Of a stretch of 64,000 nucleotides of DNA, positions 9,813-20,811 are shown one piece after another. The notes beneath the pieces are model-generated. The model made no database searches and was not told the origin of the DNA. It saw nothing but the letters and a program-made list of their open reading frames with translations. This stretch comes from Zerene cesonia (taxonomy: Eukaryota; Arthropoda; Insecta; Lepidoptera; Pieridae): NCBI RefSeq assembly GCF_012273895.1, contig NW_024045134.1, positions 2,170,001 to 2,234,000 of the forward strand. Reading direction: 5' to 3'. A program made the position numbers and the translations under genes. Numbering within the stretch: position 1 is the stretch's first letter; each line of letters opens with the position of its first letter.

Positions 9813-10009
9813 TTCTACTAATATGATAGATGCGACAGTTTGTAAGGATGTGTGTGTTCGTTGATCTTTCCCGCAAAAACTACTGAACCGATTGCAATGA
9901 AATTTGGTACGTAGACAGCTGGACAACTGGAATAACATATAGGCAACTTTTATCCCGATATTCCTACGGGATACGGACTTACGCGGGTGAAACCGCGGGG
10001 CGCAGCTAG
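9813..10009 (+). mobile_element. HLE-A Helitron-like element (LEP1-like)
   Basis: Commonest family in the window (14 copies). Consensus order: TCCTACTAATATTATAAATG, CGAAAGTTTGTAAGGATGTG, a (GT)n run, CTCTTTCACGCAAAAACTAC, TGAACCGATTGCAATGAAAT, AGACAGCTGGACAACTGGAA, TATCCCGATATTCCTACGGG, then a 3' stem CGCGG-GTGAAA-CCGCG and GGGCGCAGCTAG before a host T. The short 3' hairpin about 12 bases from CTAG, the TC start and the lack of target duplication are Helitron hallmarks. It is about 200 bp and non-autonomous. This copy starts TTCTACTAATATGATAG. Confidence 0.85.
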
Positions 10010-10204
10010 TACATTATACTTCAAGGTGTTTGCAGTCATTGAACTCGAGAGCTGTATTAATAGAAATATTTTAATTTCAAATTCATGATATTTTTAACTC
10101 TTAAGGGTTTTTTTCTTATACAGATTAAATATTGAAGATAGAAAACAAATCTAGATGACAAATATATGAACCTAATGTAATATACTTTTTTTATATATAT
10201 ATGG

Positions 10205-10376
10205 CTGTGCCGCAAGGTCCCATCCGCGGACGAACCCACGGGCACAAACACAAGTATATATAGTAAGCTACGTCATAGCGAAATATCATGAAAATCCGTT
10301 CAGTGGTTTTCGTGTGAAAGAGTAACAAACATACATACAATATACATACCAATTTCGCATTTATTATATTAGTTAG
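10205..10376 (-). mobile_element. HLE-D Helitron-like element
   Basis: On the minus strand: ACTAATATAATAAATGCGAA, GTTACTCTTTCACACGAAAA, CCACTGAACGGATTTTCATG, and a 3' part near GTTCGTCCGCGGATGGGACC. Related to the plus copy at 27680-27850. The 3' terminus is decayed. Confidence 0.55.
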
Positions 10377-10455
10377 GCTTTAAGAATATACCCAGGGACT
10401 ATTTTATTTAGTAGAACGCATATTCCATAACATTTATTAAATTTAATACGATTTA

Positions 10456-10545
10456 TCAACCGACTTCAAAAAAGGATAAGGTTATCAATTCGGCTATATT
10501 CTTACCTCAGAACTTACTTAAACCGATTCTGATTACATTTTTAAA
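10456..10545 (+). repeat. ACCGACTT-family repeat, left end
   Basis: After a host A: TCAACCGACTTCAAAAAAGG, AGGTTATCAATTCGGC, CTCAGAACTT, AAACCGATTCTGATTAC. A matching inverted end (CTTTTTTGAAAGTCGGTTAA) lies at 11377-11396. Confidence 0.65.
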
Positions 10546-10920
10546 TCAAAACCTGAAGCTGTATGTTTTCAATTGATTCATAAAATTTGAAGGCAGTTTC
10601 GTTCATGGACTTTTTTTGTTATAATTAGATACATATTATCATATGTTTATACACACTAACATCAAACCCACCAGAATCTAGGCACCAAATTAGGTTTTAA
10701 GATATCGGGTCCTCATATATTATTCAAGTGCGATCTTGAGTATCTAAAAACGCGAATGACCGACCGGCCGTGAACCATTCTTGGACCTTGATACCTAGTG
10801 AGCTTTGTGGAAAATGTTTTATGATTCGCCTTTTCAAATACGTACATTATTGTTTAAGGGTTATGGTTAGAATTTACTATTGGAAGTGGTAAGAAGTAGG
10901 AAGTAGTGGGTAAAGAATGG

Positions 10921-11290
10921 AACCAGCTCGCACCAGGGATGTGCGACACCCCCAATAGTAGTAAAAGAAGTTAAAGGGATTTGTAGTAAGTATTTTGTTA
11001 AGGAATTAGTGAATAAGACAGTAGTGAAGTGGGCCAGCTCGCTCGGGGGTAGTACACCAGCTCAGAAAACCTGGGTGAAATAGTACCATGCTGTGTGTCG
11101 TTCGGTGAATGGGGTAGACGAAGTCCAGTTTTCTTTTCCTCACCCTTCCTCCGTTCTTCTTTCCAGTCGTCAGACCTTTCCTTATCCATTTCTTTTAGAA
11201 GTGGGCAACCGTCCGCAGAGGCACTACCTCTGCGAATGTTCATGGGTGGTGGTGATCGCTCAGGCGAACCACCAGCTCTGTTACTGGTTA
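10921..11290 (+). repeat. TTCATGGGCGGTGGT SINE-like repeat, copy 3, rearranged
   Basis: ACCAGCTCGCACCAGGGATG at the left, a second GGGCCAGCTCGCTCGGGGG at about 11031, then GTGTCGTTCGGTGAATGGGG, GGCACTACCTCTGCGAATG, TTCATGGGTGGTGGTGATCG and GAACCACCAGCTCTG. The doubled head indicates an internal duplication or nested copy. Overlapping open frames on both strands here come from the repeat. Confidence 0.7.
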
Positions 11291-11374
11291 AGAAGAGGAT
11301 AGACGACCGTGTACTGTGTTTTATTTGTTTATACAATTAATAAAAACAAAAATTTAAAACAATTTTTTTTATTG

Positions 11375-11397
11375 TGAAACTTTTTTGAAAGTCGGTT
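11375..11397 (-). repeat. ACCGACTT-family repeat end, inverted
   Basis: CTTTTTTGAAAGTCGGTTAA is the reverse complement of the start of the family at 10456, so the two ends face each other across the SINE-like repeat. Confidence 0.6.
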
Positions 11398-13005
11398 AAA
11401 TATAGTTGTTTCGTTCCTAGTCCAATCTTAGTCGTAAATAAGACACATGACGCATTAAATCCGTCATGCATGTGTGGGTGAGTAAATTATTAGCACACAT
11501 TAACATACTAATCTATGTAAACATAAAACGCACACTAGAGCAACAATGTTTACAGATTGTGCTTTTTCAATTTCCCCAAAAATGTATATTTTTGGTATTA
11601 ATACCAACAAAAATAAATTAGTAAATAAATTAAGTTAAAAGTAAAAGAATAAAAAATAAAATAATTTTTTATTTCTGAAAATACTATTCTAAGGTAACGG
11701 ACTAAGTATGAGATCATATTTTGTATTCTGGACAAGTGTTTTTATATATTTATGAGTCTTTAATACTCTAATTTATCTATTTAACACTTTTATTAATATA
11801 CACAATCAAGATTAAGTATAATGTACATTCGCACTAAATAATCTGCTAATGCATATAATATAATATCTCCATTAAATTTTAGGGTATATAATATTCAAAT
11901 GCCTTATTTTTTAAAGAAAAGATTAAAATTTCACATCCATTTGCCCGTAATAACACCAAGATCAAACCAGACGTTTTATCCATACATCGTTATATCAAAT
12001 TTCCCTAAAATCGGCGAAAATTTCCCCCGGCAAAACATTCAGAACATACGAAAATATATTTTCTATCTGCATGTGTGAGTCAAGCGCGTGTCGGCCTGCC
12101 TCAAGGTGTTATCTATTGCGACCGAAACGACCTCTGGGTCGACGACACTATTCGCCGAATAAAACTTTAGTGATTTTTATAACTGCTTTTAATAGCGTCG
12201 CCTTTTTTGTGTGTTTGTTTTTGTACATATTGTTTGCAGCGACTTTGTTTATGGTATTTAACGATAAATCATTTTGTATTGATCTCTGAAAACATGTGGA
12301 GATTTTTTAATGTCTAGTTTTTAGTTTTATGGTATTGAAAGGCTTTATAAACGAAATTTTTTTAAAGAATAGAAAAAAAATTACCTCGAAGCGCAATCAA
12401 ATTGTTTATATATTTCGCATGTGGAGATTTATCAAAATTGGTACCCCCGTTTCAGCGATGAAATAAGTAAAAAAAATTATAAAAAACATTTTGTATAATT
12501 GACCATACATAAAAATAGTGTTCCGTCCCATTTATCATGCACTCTTGTGGGGTATGGGCCATAATTATTTCTACTACATTGCTTCACTGCAAGAAGGTTT
12601 TTATTGCATCAACCAGGAAATACCCTTTATATTTTTCATAAACAAATTCAGGGACATTTATGACTATGGTTTTTATTAGCATTACAAAAATACCAAGTCA
12701 ACAGTCAATTACAACTATTTTGACAACATAAATACGAAAGAAAAACATATTTTTTTTATATTTATCAAAAAATTCTAAAAAAAAAAATGAAAAAATCCTA
12801 CGAAATCGAAAAAAAAACCCCATGCAAAGTCAGGGGTCGTCGCTAGTATCGAATACATTCTGAAATACACATTGTTTAAAAACATTCCATGAATTCTAGT
12901 TGAAACCGGATGATCGTCCAAATGGTTGAATCAATGTGTCAACGACCAGCTAAGGTCGCTTCGGTCAAAATAGATCGTAGTGTGGTAGGTTGTGACTATA
13001 ATATA
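11398..13005. other. Unassigned AT-rich sequence
   Basis: No gene is supported. The frame at 12071-12289 (72 codons) has no recognisable domain. A TGGGGTATGGGCCAT relic near 12548 resembles the SINE-body motif. Long A and T runs lie at about 12750-12825. Confidence 0.3.
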
Positions 13006-13009
13006 TTAT

Positions 13010-13137
13010 CGTATTATATATGCGCATGTTTGTGAGGATGGATGTATGTGTATGTGTATGTTTGTTCTTTCACGCGAAAACTACTGAACCGATTGCTATG
13101 AAATTTGGGACATGCACAACTTGAATAACACAACAAG
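13010..13137 (+). mobile_element. HLE-A-related Helitron-like fragment
   Basis: GTTTGTGAGGATGGATGTAT, a (GTAT)n-like run, TTCTTTCACGCGAAAACTAC and TGAACCGATTGCTATGAAAT match the 5' two-thirds of HLE-A. The 3' hairpin and CTAG are missing. The next repeat starts at the break. Confidence 0.6.
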
Positions 13138-13378
13138 TGCGAATCGGACTCACGAGGGTTCCATAAATAATCCAAAGAGTAACAAAAAATGCTCACCCAT
13201 CCAATTTATGACCGTGCCAACCGTTGCTTAATATCGAATTAATATTATTTATTTATATAACGGCCTCAGAAATACATCATCTCTGAAAATGATCTCTTAA
13301 ACAGACAGACAGACAGCAAAGTCTTTGTAATAGGAATCTGTTTTCTATGGTTTTGTGGTATGAAACCCAAAAAAAAAA
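13138..13378 (+). repeat. Interspersed repeat ending GAAACCCAAAAAA (GGGTTCC type)
   Basis: CGGACTCACGAGGGTTCCAT, ATAACGGCCTCAGAAATACA, CATCATCTCTGAAAATG, a GACAGACAGACAGC run, GTCTTTGTAATAGG and an A-rich end. This order matches a very widespread lepidopteran repeat whose end usually reads TACGGAACCCTAAAAA (family from memory). Its transposon class is not evident here. Confidence 0.55.
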
Positions 13379-14235
13379 CCGACAATTGACCATAAGTTTC
13401 CAAAACACTACCACACATAATTTATCCAATTACTTTAAATGCTAAAGACGAATCGGCAGTTACAGTCCGTGAAGGAAGCTAGCTATACCTAAACCGATGG
13501 TCCAGCAATGCGAAGGCCATCTGGAAGACAATAGAACGGCTTTTGCGGTAGGTCGCGTCTGGCCAGGTTAAACTGGTTTGCTTAGATTCTTAGACAGCGA
13601 TGACGCATCTGCCATTGGTTTAGCTAATAATAATAAAGTCTTTATTAAAACTGTTAAATACGTACAATTATATTGGTTGAAACTAAAGCCCGTGTAAGTT
13701 AAATCTGTGGCTTTAAAATCACTGAGAGCTGAGTTTTTAATGGACATGTGTGATATTTATACTATTATATACTTATTTTTTTATCTTGCTGCCACCGTGT
13801 ACTAAAAAAAATCTAGAGAGATATGATGTGCCGCCTATCTAGACTGTAGCCTAACACTCTCTAGCCTTCAAACTATCTCCAGATATAAAAGTCATCACAA
13901 AAACGACATTGCGTCTTGAAAGACAGACAAACTAACACACGTCTTTATCTATAATGTTAAGTATGGATTAGCTCAGGTTTAATTTAGGAACAATCTAACA
14001 TTACACTACTTCTGTCACAGTCGGGGAACATATGACTTAATTTCAAAGAATTTATGTAGCCATACTAGGTACAATTATGTTTAGTAACTGTTTTATATAT
14101 TATCAGATCAGACTCTATTATGTATTTCCCCACAATTGTATATAGATTGGTTTGTTTAAAACATGTTTTTTCTTGGATTGATATAAAAAATAAATATGCA
14201 TAATTTTATCATTTCATTTATCGTATAGCATCCTA
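13379..14235. other. Unassigned sequence
   Basis: A stretch at 13880-13945 (AGATATAAAAGTCATCAC, GAAAGACAGACAAACTAACA) looks like another decayed interspersed repeat. No gene is seen. Confidence 0.3.
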
Positions 14236-14432
14236 TCCTACTAATATTATAAATGCGAAAGTTTGTAAGGATGTGTGTGGTTTGATGCTCTTTCACGCAA
14301 AATCTACTTAACCGATTGCAATGAAATTTGGCACGTAGATAGCTGGACAACCGGAATAACATATAGGTAACTTTTTATCCCGATATTCCCATAGGATACA
14401 GACTTACGCGGGTGAAACAAGGGCGCAGCTAG
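14236..14432 (+). mobile_element. HLE-A Helitron-like element
   Basis: A then TCCTACTAATATTATAAATG to GGGCGCAGCTAG then T. The 3' hairpin is damaged (GGGTGAAACAAGGGCGC). Adjacent family copies lie at 14984 (+) and 15498 (-). Confidence 0.85.
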
Positions 14433-14593
14433 TAGAGTATAAGGGTCAGTGATATTAAATTTTTATTTGTAATAAGATATTTTTATAATAGAAATGGTAT
14501 TGGGTTGGATTTATTTTATTTATCTTTAAACGACTGTACATTTAAAATAATTTGTTAGTCGCATTCAGCTAGAATTTGATTTTAATAACGGTA

Positions 14594-14800
14594 TGACGTG
14601 GGATGTTTAAAGTTAGCTGGATATATGACATGGGGACATGGGGTGGGGACATGGCATTGGATGGGTACATGGGATGGGATGTTGGCCGGATTCGTTTTGG
14701 GGACACGGGGCGTCGGCCGGATGGATGTCATGGGACGTTAGATGGGGACATGGCATGGGACATAGGTCGGTTACATGGCATGATCGTGGGATGTCAAATA
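14594..14800 (+). repeat. G-rich degenerate minisatellite (GGGACATGGCATGGGA)
   Basis: Repeated variants of GGGGACATGGCAT and GGGATGGGATGTTGGCCGGA, strongly G-rich on the plus strand in an AT-rich setting. Unit length varies (about 15-25 bases). The open frame across it is a by-product of the repeat. Confidence 0.75.
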
Positions 14801-14983
14801 ATTGAGCAAACTATGCGATGCTAACCTACGCAAACGCGGTCATTGGTTAACCTTGACTCGCTTGTCACCTTGACTCGCTCCAAACATCTATTTATGTATG
14901 ACGCATTATATTTGAAAATCAATTGTTTGCCCCTAGCGGACCTTACTATCGTTTGTATGGGGATTCTGTGTTTATGAATCCTA

Positions 14984-15160
14984 TCCTACTAATATAATAA
15001 ATGCGAAATTTTGTAAGGATGTGTGTGTGTTTGTTGCTCTTTCACGTAAAAACTACTGAACCGATTGCAATGAAATTTGTTACGTAGATAGCTGGACAGC
15101 TAAAATAACATATAGGCAACTTTTGATCCCGATATTCCTATGGGATACGGGCGCAGCTAG
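14984..15160 (+). mobile_element. HLE-A Helitron-like element, deleted 3' stem
   Basis: A then TCCTACTAATATAATAAATG through GCGCAGCTAG then T. The ACTTACGCGGGTGAAACCGC segment is missing, so the terminal hairpin is lost. Inverted relative to the copy starting 337 bases downstream. Confidence 0.8.
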
Positions 15161-15497
15161 TTATTAATATTTATATGGTTATTGCAATTTAAGAATGGTT
15201 TCAAGACAGATTTGAATGTGTTGATATATTTTTATTATTATTTATAATTCAATCCTTGTTTAAAATTATTGCGTTCTATTGTATTAGGCATTATTCAAAA
15301 ACGTGTCTCTTCGCCTGGATTGTTATGTTTTCTGACTTTAACATTATTGTGCAATACTTTATTGGTCGTATAAGTTTTAACAATGGATTGTTACTACGTA
15401 CATGCATACTTCTTTTAAGTATGTATAATAAATTATCTTTATTTTCTTAATATTCTGTAGTGAGGCTACTTTCTGTCACCCCGACTTTTAGTAATAA
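15161..15497. other. Spacer between inverted HLE-A copies
   Basis: AT-rich. A 64-codon frame at 15256-15450 has no recognisable features. No gene is supported. Confidence 0.3.
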
Positions 15498-15692
15498 CTA
15501 GCTGCGCCCGCGGTTTCACCCCATAAGTCCGAATCCCGTAGCAATATCGGGATAAAAAGTTGCCTTTATGTTATTCCAGTTGTCCAGCTATCTACGTAGC
15601 AAATTTCATTGCAATCGGTTCAGTATTTGTTGCATGAAAGAGCAACAAACACAAACACATCCTTACAAACTTTCGCATTAATATTAGTAGGA
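15498..15692 (-). mobile_element. HLE-A Helitron-like element
   Basis: Minus-strand copy ending GCGGGCGCAGCTAG then T, with the 5' end ATATTAGTAGGA read backwards. An extra GAAGTAGGA continues beyond it, as in the copies at 47311 and 63680, so some copies may start TCCTACTTCCTACTAA. Confidence 0.85.
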
Positions 15693-15699
15693 AGTAGGA

Positions 15700-16333
15700 T
15701 AATAGGATTAGTAAATTAAACTGAATCTATGATATAATTTTATACATCACCAACTGTATAATAATTGACATTAACTGCAGATTAGCAGATGGTGATGACA
15801 GCTCTTCTATTTCACGATTTTTATTGCAGTGGTGATGAAAATAAGACATATTTAAACCACCGACACCTTATATTAAATCGTCATTTCTATAATCCAGACA
15901 ATTTTAACAAACTGTTGTATTATACCATGTGGGTGGCATATAAGATGACAATGTGAATACTCCCTGAAAACATTACTATCCTTTTGTATAGTCGTTTGAA
16001 GTGCCCTAATTCAGAAACTGATCCATCCACAAACGATCCTACCACAATAGCAATGCAACAAACGAATTCTACGAATAGCTATACTTATAGATAAGTGTTT
16101 TTGTTCGTCTGTCCGGCTAGACAAAGTCAATTCGGTCAAATGATGTTTAAACTGTTTGGCTAGTTAGCATTGGTGCGACATTGGCGGCCAAGGTCGGTGG
16201 TTTTGATTGGTATCTAGCTGTTTCGAGTGCTAATATTCGTAATGTATATACCGTCCTATGTATTATTATATGTATTTGTTACATGCTGTTCTGTAGTGGT
16301 TAATACACGGTATATAAACTTTGGTTAGACTAG
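15700..16333. other. Unassigned sequence
   Basis: No gene and no repeat is recognised with confidence. Confidence 0.3.
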
Positions 16334-16664
16334 ATTTTTTTTTTATGTCATAGCGGGCAACTGAGCTGGTGGTTCGCCTGATGGTAAACGATCACCACCG
16401 CCCATGAACATTCGCAAAGGTAGTGCCTCTGCGAATGCGCTGCCCGCTTTTAGTGGGTAAGGGAAAAGGAACGAATTCATGACAGGAAAGAAGGAATAGA
16501 CTGGGACGGGTGAGGAAAAGGAAATAGGCCTCCGGCTCCCCCACTCACCGTACGAAACACAGTGGCGTGTCACTATTTCACGCCGGTTTTCTGTGGGGGT
16601 GTGGTACTTCCCCGGTGCGAGCTGGCCCAATTCTTGCCGAAGCGTACTCGACTCCCACAATAAG
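16334..16664 (-). repeat. TTCATGGGCGGTGGT SINE-like repeat, copy 4, near full length
   Basis: Minus strand: GTGGGAGTCGAGTACGCTTC, GCTCGCACCGGGGAAGTACC, GTACGGTGAGTGGGGGAGCC, GCGAATGTTCATGGGCGGTG, GATCGTTTACCATCAGGCGA, ACCACCAGCTCAG, GCTATGACATAAAAAAAAA. The A-tail shows spread through an RNA copy. This is the best reference copy of the family here (about 330 bp). Confidence 0.8.
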
Positions 16665-17645
16665 ATAATACAATTTCTCACTCGAAATGACAAGGGATAG
16701 GTAATTGGTTTAAACATTTGGATAGTTATAGATAGATTGATTGAACATTGCTGTCTGTCGAATCTAGGATTGTCGGATGCTTAGCTTTAACCACTGAGTC
16801 ACTGCTCTAATGTCTTTCTAATTTGTATAGTTTATAAACAAATAATTGGCGATAAATTCGTTTAGGTTTTGTGATATAGTCAAGCTAATATTTATTCATT
16901 TATATTTATGCTAAACTTGGAGACGAAGTAAAATATATTATTTATAACTTAGATTATTGCAATAAATATATTCGTTGAGGCCACTGACCTTAAGTTTTAT
17001 TTATGCGTAATAAAATACATTTTAATTATGTTACCATGTGCATTGTATTTACTATTTACATCCAGTTATTGGTGGAATTATTTCTGTATATAATTACATT
17101 CTTAGTTTAAGAAATGCAATTTAAAATACCACAAGAATATTTTATGTGCGTCTTAATAAAAGCCCTGAATAAAATTAGTTTTTTATGGCTGTCCAAAATT
17201 TGTAATATTGGGATAACAGTTTACTAAATTAGTAGTGTTTTCAATCATAAATAGCACACATTGATAATATATACCTACTTCTAAGTAGTATAATACTTTT
17301 AAATTAAAAGAAGGCGTTTAGATCTATTTAAAAATCGATTTGCACAAAAATAAACGTAGTTTTTGCGTAAACGAGTATCAAACATAATAAATATACAGTG
17401 TATGCAAGTAGGAAAATACATACTCCCGTTCATAAGCATTGAGTAATAAATGCTGGGTTTTTGACCGTAATGTTATTAAACTTCCACGTGTTAGCTTTTC
17501 GGAGATTTGCTTGTTTTGATAACTATATGAGGTTAACACTCGCTTAACACGCGGATTGGTCCCTAGTATCTGTTAAACGTCTGTGATCTACACTACTCTA
17601 TCTGAATGTAAATTTTAGCAGTTTTCAAACAGCCGTTTTGGCGGG
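16665..17645. other. Unassigned AT-rich sequence
   Basis: No gene or recognised repeat. The right edge is the perfect hairpin at 17646. Confidence 0.3.
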
Positions 17646-17690
17646 AAAGGGACACTCGTCTTCGCTATTTGCGAAGACGAGTGTCCCTTT
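17646..17690. repeat. Perfect 20-bp inverted repeat with 5-base loop
   Basis: AAAGGGACACTCGTCTTCGC (17646-17665), loop TATTT, then the exact reverse complement (17671-17690), followed by a T-run. No mismatch in 20 pairs. It could form a DNA cruciform or RNA hairpin. It is shorter than a usual animal miRNA precursor, and the function is unknown. Confidence 0.9.
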
Positions 17691-17820
17691 TTTTTAAAGT
17701 GCTTTATTAATAGGATTTTAACGTATTTCCAATTCCGTTAATACGTATGGTATAATTAATTAATTTCAGAGTTAGATTACATATTCTCAATATGTAAAAT
17801 CTATGCTTAGAATAAAAATA

Positions 17821-17853
17821 CGTACCACGGGCGAAGCCGTGTCGAACCGATAG
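17821..17853 (+). mobile_element. HLE-B Helitron-like 3' fragment
   Basis: CGTACCACGGGCGAAGCCGT followed by CGAACCGATAGTG matches the 3' end of HLE-B with a decayed CTAG. Confidence 0.5.
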
Positions 17854-19880
17854 TGTTTTTCACAAATACAGGATCTTTAATCCTTGAAACGACACTTTAG
17901 AAAAGCGATACGATAAATCATAACCCCTAATTACAAAAATAACTTCAAAACGATGGTTTTCTACATTATATCAGAGGTGTTATAAAACCAATAGCTGATA
18001 AAATAACATACAAAAAGCCTTCGATAAACCTCTAAGACGAATTAAACTATGCTTGTTGAATCCTAAAACATGCCAGTCCCTAATCAATGTCCCAAAACAA
18101 AAGGTGTCTACGAACCTGCGCCCGCGCATGTTGGCCGTGCGCATGTGTGCGTGGTGCCATAGAGTATTGCGAAAGGCGCGTATCCAGGTGTGCTCCATGT
18201 GTGTAAAATTAACATCAGAACTTTTATCAAATTTTTTAATAGTGATTAAGATGGTTTTTGAAGGACAATATTAGATTAGGTTTTATAAGTTTGAGTGTTG
18301 TTTTTGTTGTTTAAGAGAAACGGCTAAATTAAATAAATAAATAAATATGCGTTTGTTACTATTTAAAACTAAAGTAATTATAATTAAACTACTGGGAAGA
18401 TTACTTAAAAGTCTGATAAAATTACATGTCCTGAGCAACTCTTGTTATTCCATATCAGAATAATTTGATAACTCTAATAAATATTTATTTCTTGTTTATT
18501 GTTTAAGTCTACAGAACAACCAAAGACAATAGACTCAGCATAGACGAAGAAAAAGAAGCTTAAAGAAACAACATTTATGCCCTTTTCATTGATGTTTTAG
18601 CTTGTCACATCTGCGAGATAATCTTTGATGACGTTTCGTTACATACAATCGTCCTCCTTCTAACAAGGGCGATCGGCCGACAACCCAACTCTGGTTCTAA
18701 TGCACGCTATATACTAGCTCTGCGAATGGATGCGCGTGCGCATACGTCATTATTTGTTTGAAGATAAAATTTTTACGTGTATGTATAGACATGTATAGGT
18801 GATGTTATAAATTAGTTTGGATTTTGATTGTTGGTTTGAAAGCAGAAATTGCTAGACCGATTCGGGTTTAATTTGGTAAATAGCGTCTTAGCTTGGGTTC
18901 TGGATAAAAATTTATCTAGGTAAGGTACGTAATGTGAATGTGTTATGTGACTTTTAATTTTACTGATATGGAATTAAAATTATTATGATATAAAAGAAAT
19001 TATGAAAGAATTAATTATGAAACAATTATTTAAATTTTGTAATTATATTAGTGATTTAAATAGAGATAATGTGAGTTTGATTTGGCGTGTGTCTGTTTGT
19101 TTGATAGTGGAATTTAATAATGCATTTGTATAACAGAATTTTTTGTATTCCTCGAAGTTTAGTTATCTACTGATTTAGATTAGAGATACCAATGCGTGCC
19201 TATTTTTCGCAACTCGTATCATTAAAATTGATAGAGCAGTTTTGCATACTCCGTGTGTTAGTGTCTTTTATACACATTAAATTGTCATTCAGACATACAT
19301 GGTGTCAATTACCCTTGGGTTACACAGGACATTTTTTATTACACATACCTTTTAATCGCGATAGTGCTATTTTTTATTTAACAACAATCAAGCATTTTTT
19401 ATAATAAAAAAAATGCTAAAATTTTATATTTTCTTTCAATGAAATTTACGCAAATAACTAATTCGTGTTATTAGAAAACTAAATGATAACAACTATGTAC
19501 GGTGATATATTAACACAGATTATACGAGGTTATAAATACTCTGTGACACTGCCGACAAAATGGCTGTCAAATTTTGCCGCTCTATAACCTAACTTGTTTG
19601 ATCATAGTGTGGATCTATTACGGGTTTACTATTTTTAAAGTCTCTGATGTCCCGACGACCTTTACACACTTTTTGCGCCAATTTCGCTTTAAACCTTTTT
19701 TATTCAACGACCCAATTAATGTGTAGATCTTTTTAGTTATAGTATACCTAATGATGACATTTTAGAATAACTATTAGACTATATAATACCGCTTATATGT
19801 ATGCATTCGGAACATTAAATGTACAAATTCCAAGTATAAAATCGAAAGTCAAACATACCATCGAGATGTAAATTACAAAA
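17854..19880. other. Unassigned sequence
   Basis: Short frames on both strands near 17980-18274 overlap each other and show no domain. An (AAAT)n run lies at about 18330-18346. 18811-18920 contains faint HLE-B-like words (GCTAGACCGATTCGGG). No gene is supported. Confidence 0.3.
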
Positions 19881-20329
19881 ATAAAATTGCATACGATTGA
19901 GGAAGTTTACATTTATGGCGAAGAAATTCTTTTTTTAAATTTGACGTTTTGCGTTCGCGCCGAAACAGCGCAGAGCAAACACAAGCTTCTGTTGCAGTCA
20001 TCAAACGAATCCTTTGCCGAAATTAGTCAGAGTTCCCGAAAAATACGGCTATTGACCCCTCAGGGCAACACCTAAATATTTTAGTTCCCAAAAAATACAC
20101 TATGTTTACATAACACAGCGAAATTTTGAAGAAACTTCGGCAAAGGGCCGAACCACACACACAGATAAGAATTTCGTCAGTGATGCATGTGTGAGTCACG
20201 CACACATGGAGAAGACATAAAAATGCCCAATCCGTACATGTCGCACCACTACAATGAAGGGAGGACGTAAGTCGCATACAAGTGCATAATTCGGCCGAGA
20301 TGCAAAAAAAAATATTTGGCAATGCGGCC

Positions 20330-20529
20330 CCTACTCGCCCGCCAGTCGCCCGCCCGACAGGGTTAGGTTAGGTTAGATTTTTTGGCTCCAAAACGCTCGT
20401 TGGTGATTTTTAAAAAGTATTTAATGTCTACATCAATAGTTCTCTTCCTGGCTGTATATTAGCGCAGCCAGTGCGTCGCAATTTTTTGAATAATAAAGAA
20501 CTCGGAACGCGTCGGCGCGCTCTAGTCAG
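20330..20529 (+). promoter_or_regulatory. Candidate promoter with short TTAGG run
   Basis: GC-rich island in AT-rich DNA: CGCCCGCCAGTCGCCCGCCC precedes GGTTAGGTTAGGTTAG (20361-20376), three units of the insect telomeric motif. Then ATAATAAAG (20490-20498) and CGTCGGCGCGC lead to TCAGA (20526-20530), an arthropod initiator-like word. Transcription start and direction are inferred. Confidence 0.4.
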
Positions 20530-20805
20530 ATTCTAATTCGAATTTCAAATTGAATTTTCTTTTTAATTGTCAACGAGTGTTTTGTTTTATCAATACCCTG
20601 AAGGCGGGCGAAGTGATTTCTTATTTTGCATCTATTTTACAGACGTATTCGATGATGGCATAAACTGTTCAATAGAATTCAAGATTTTTTTCTTTTTTCG
20701 CAAATCACAAAAGACTGCTGCAGTGTCGTGTGATCGTGTGGTGTTCAAAACTTTTATTTAGAATTTTTTATTTGGACTTTGTGTTATTTTTGGTTGGTTT
20801 ATTTG
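20526..20805 (+). other. Candidate non-coding first exon
   Basis: Follows the GC-rich candidate promoter and ends at a strong splice-donor match, TTTG then GTAAGT (20806-20811). The 64-codon frame 20567-20761 has no recognised domain, so the exon would be 5' UTR. No acceptor or downstream coding exon is identified in the window. This is inference from base composition and one splice signal. Confidence 0.3.
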
Positions 20806-20811
20806 GTAAGT

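Noticed and set aside
13138..13378. Treating GACAGACAGACAGC as an independent microsatellite
   Set aside because: It is a fixed internal part of the GGGTTCC-type interspersed repeat.
14603..14824. 73-codon G/D/W/M-rich frame
   Set aside because: By-product of the G-rich minisatellite.
16343..16717. 124-codon minus frame with an LPLRMFMGGGDR segment, also seen near 11095
   Set aside because: The shared peptide is only the translation of the TTCATGGGCGGTGGT repeat; frames differ between copies and none is conserved as protein.
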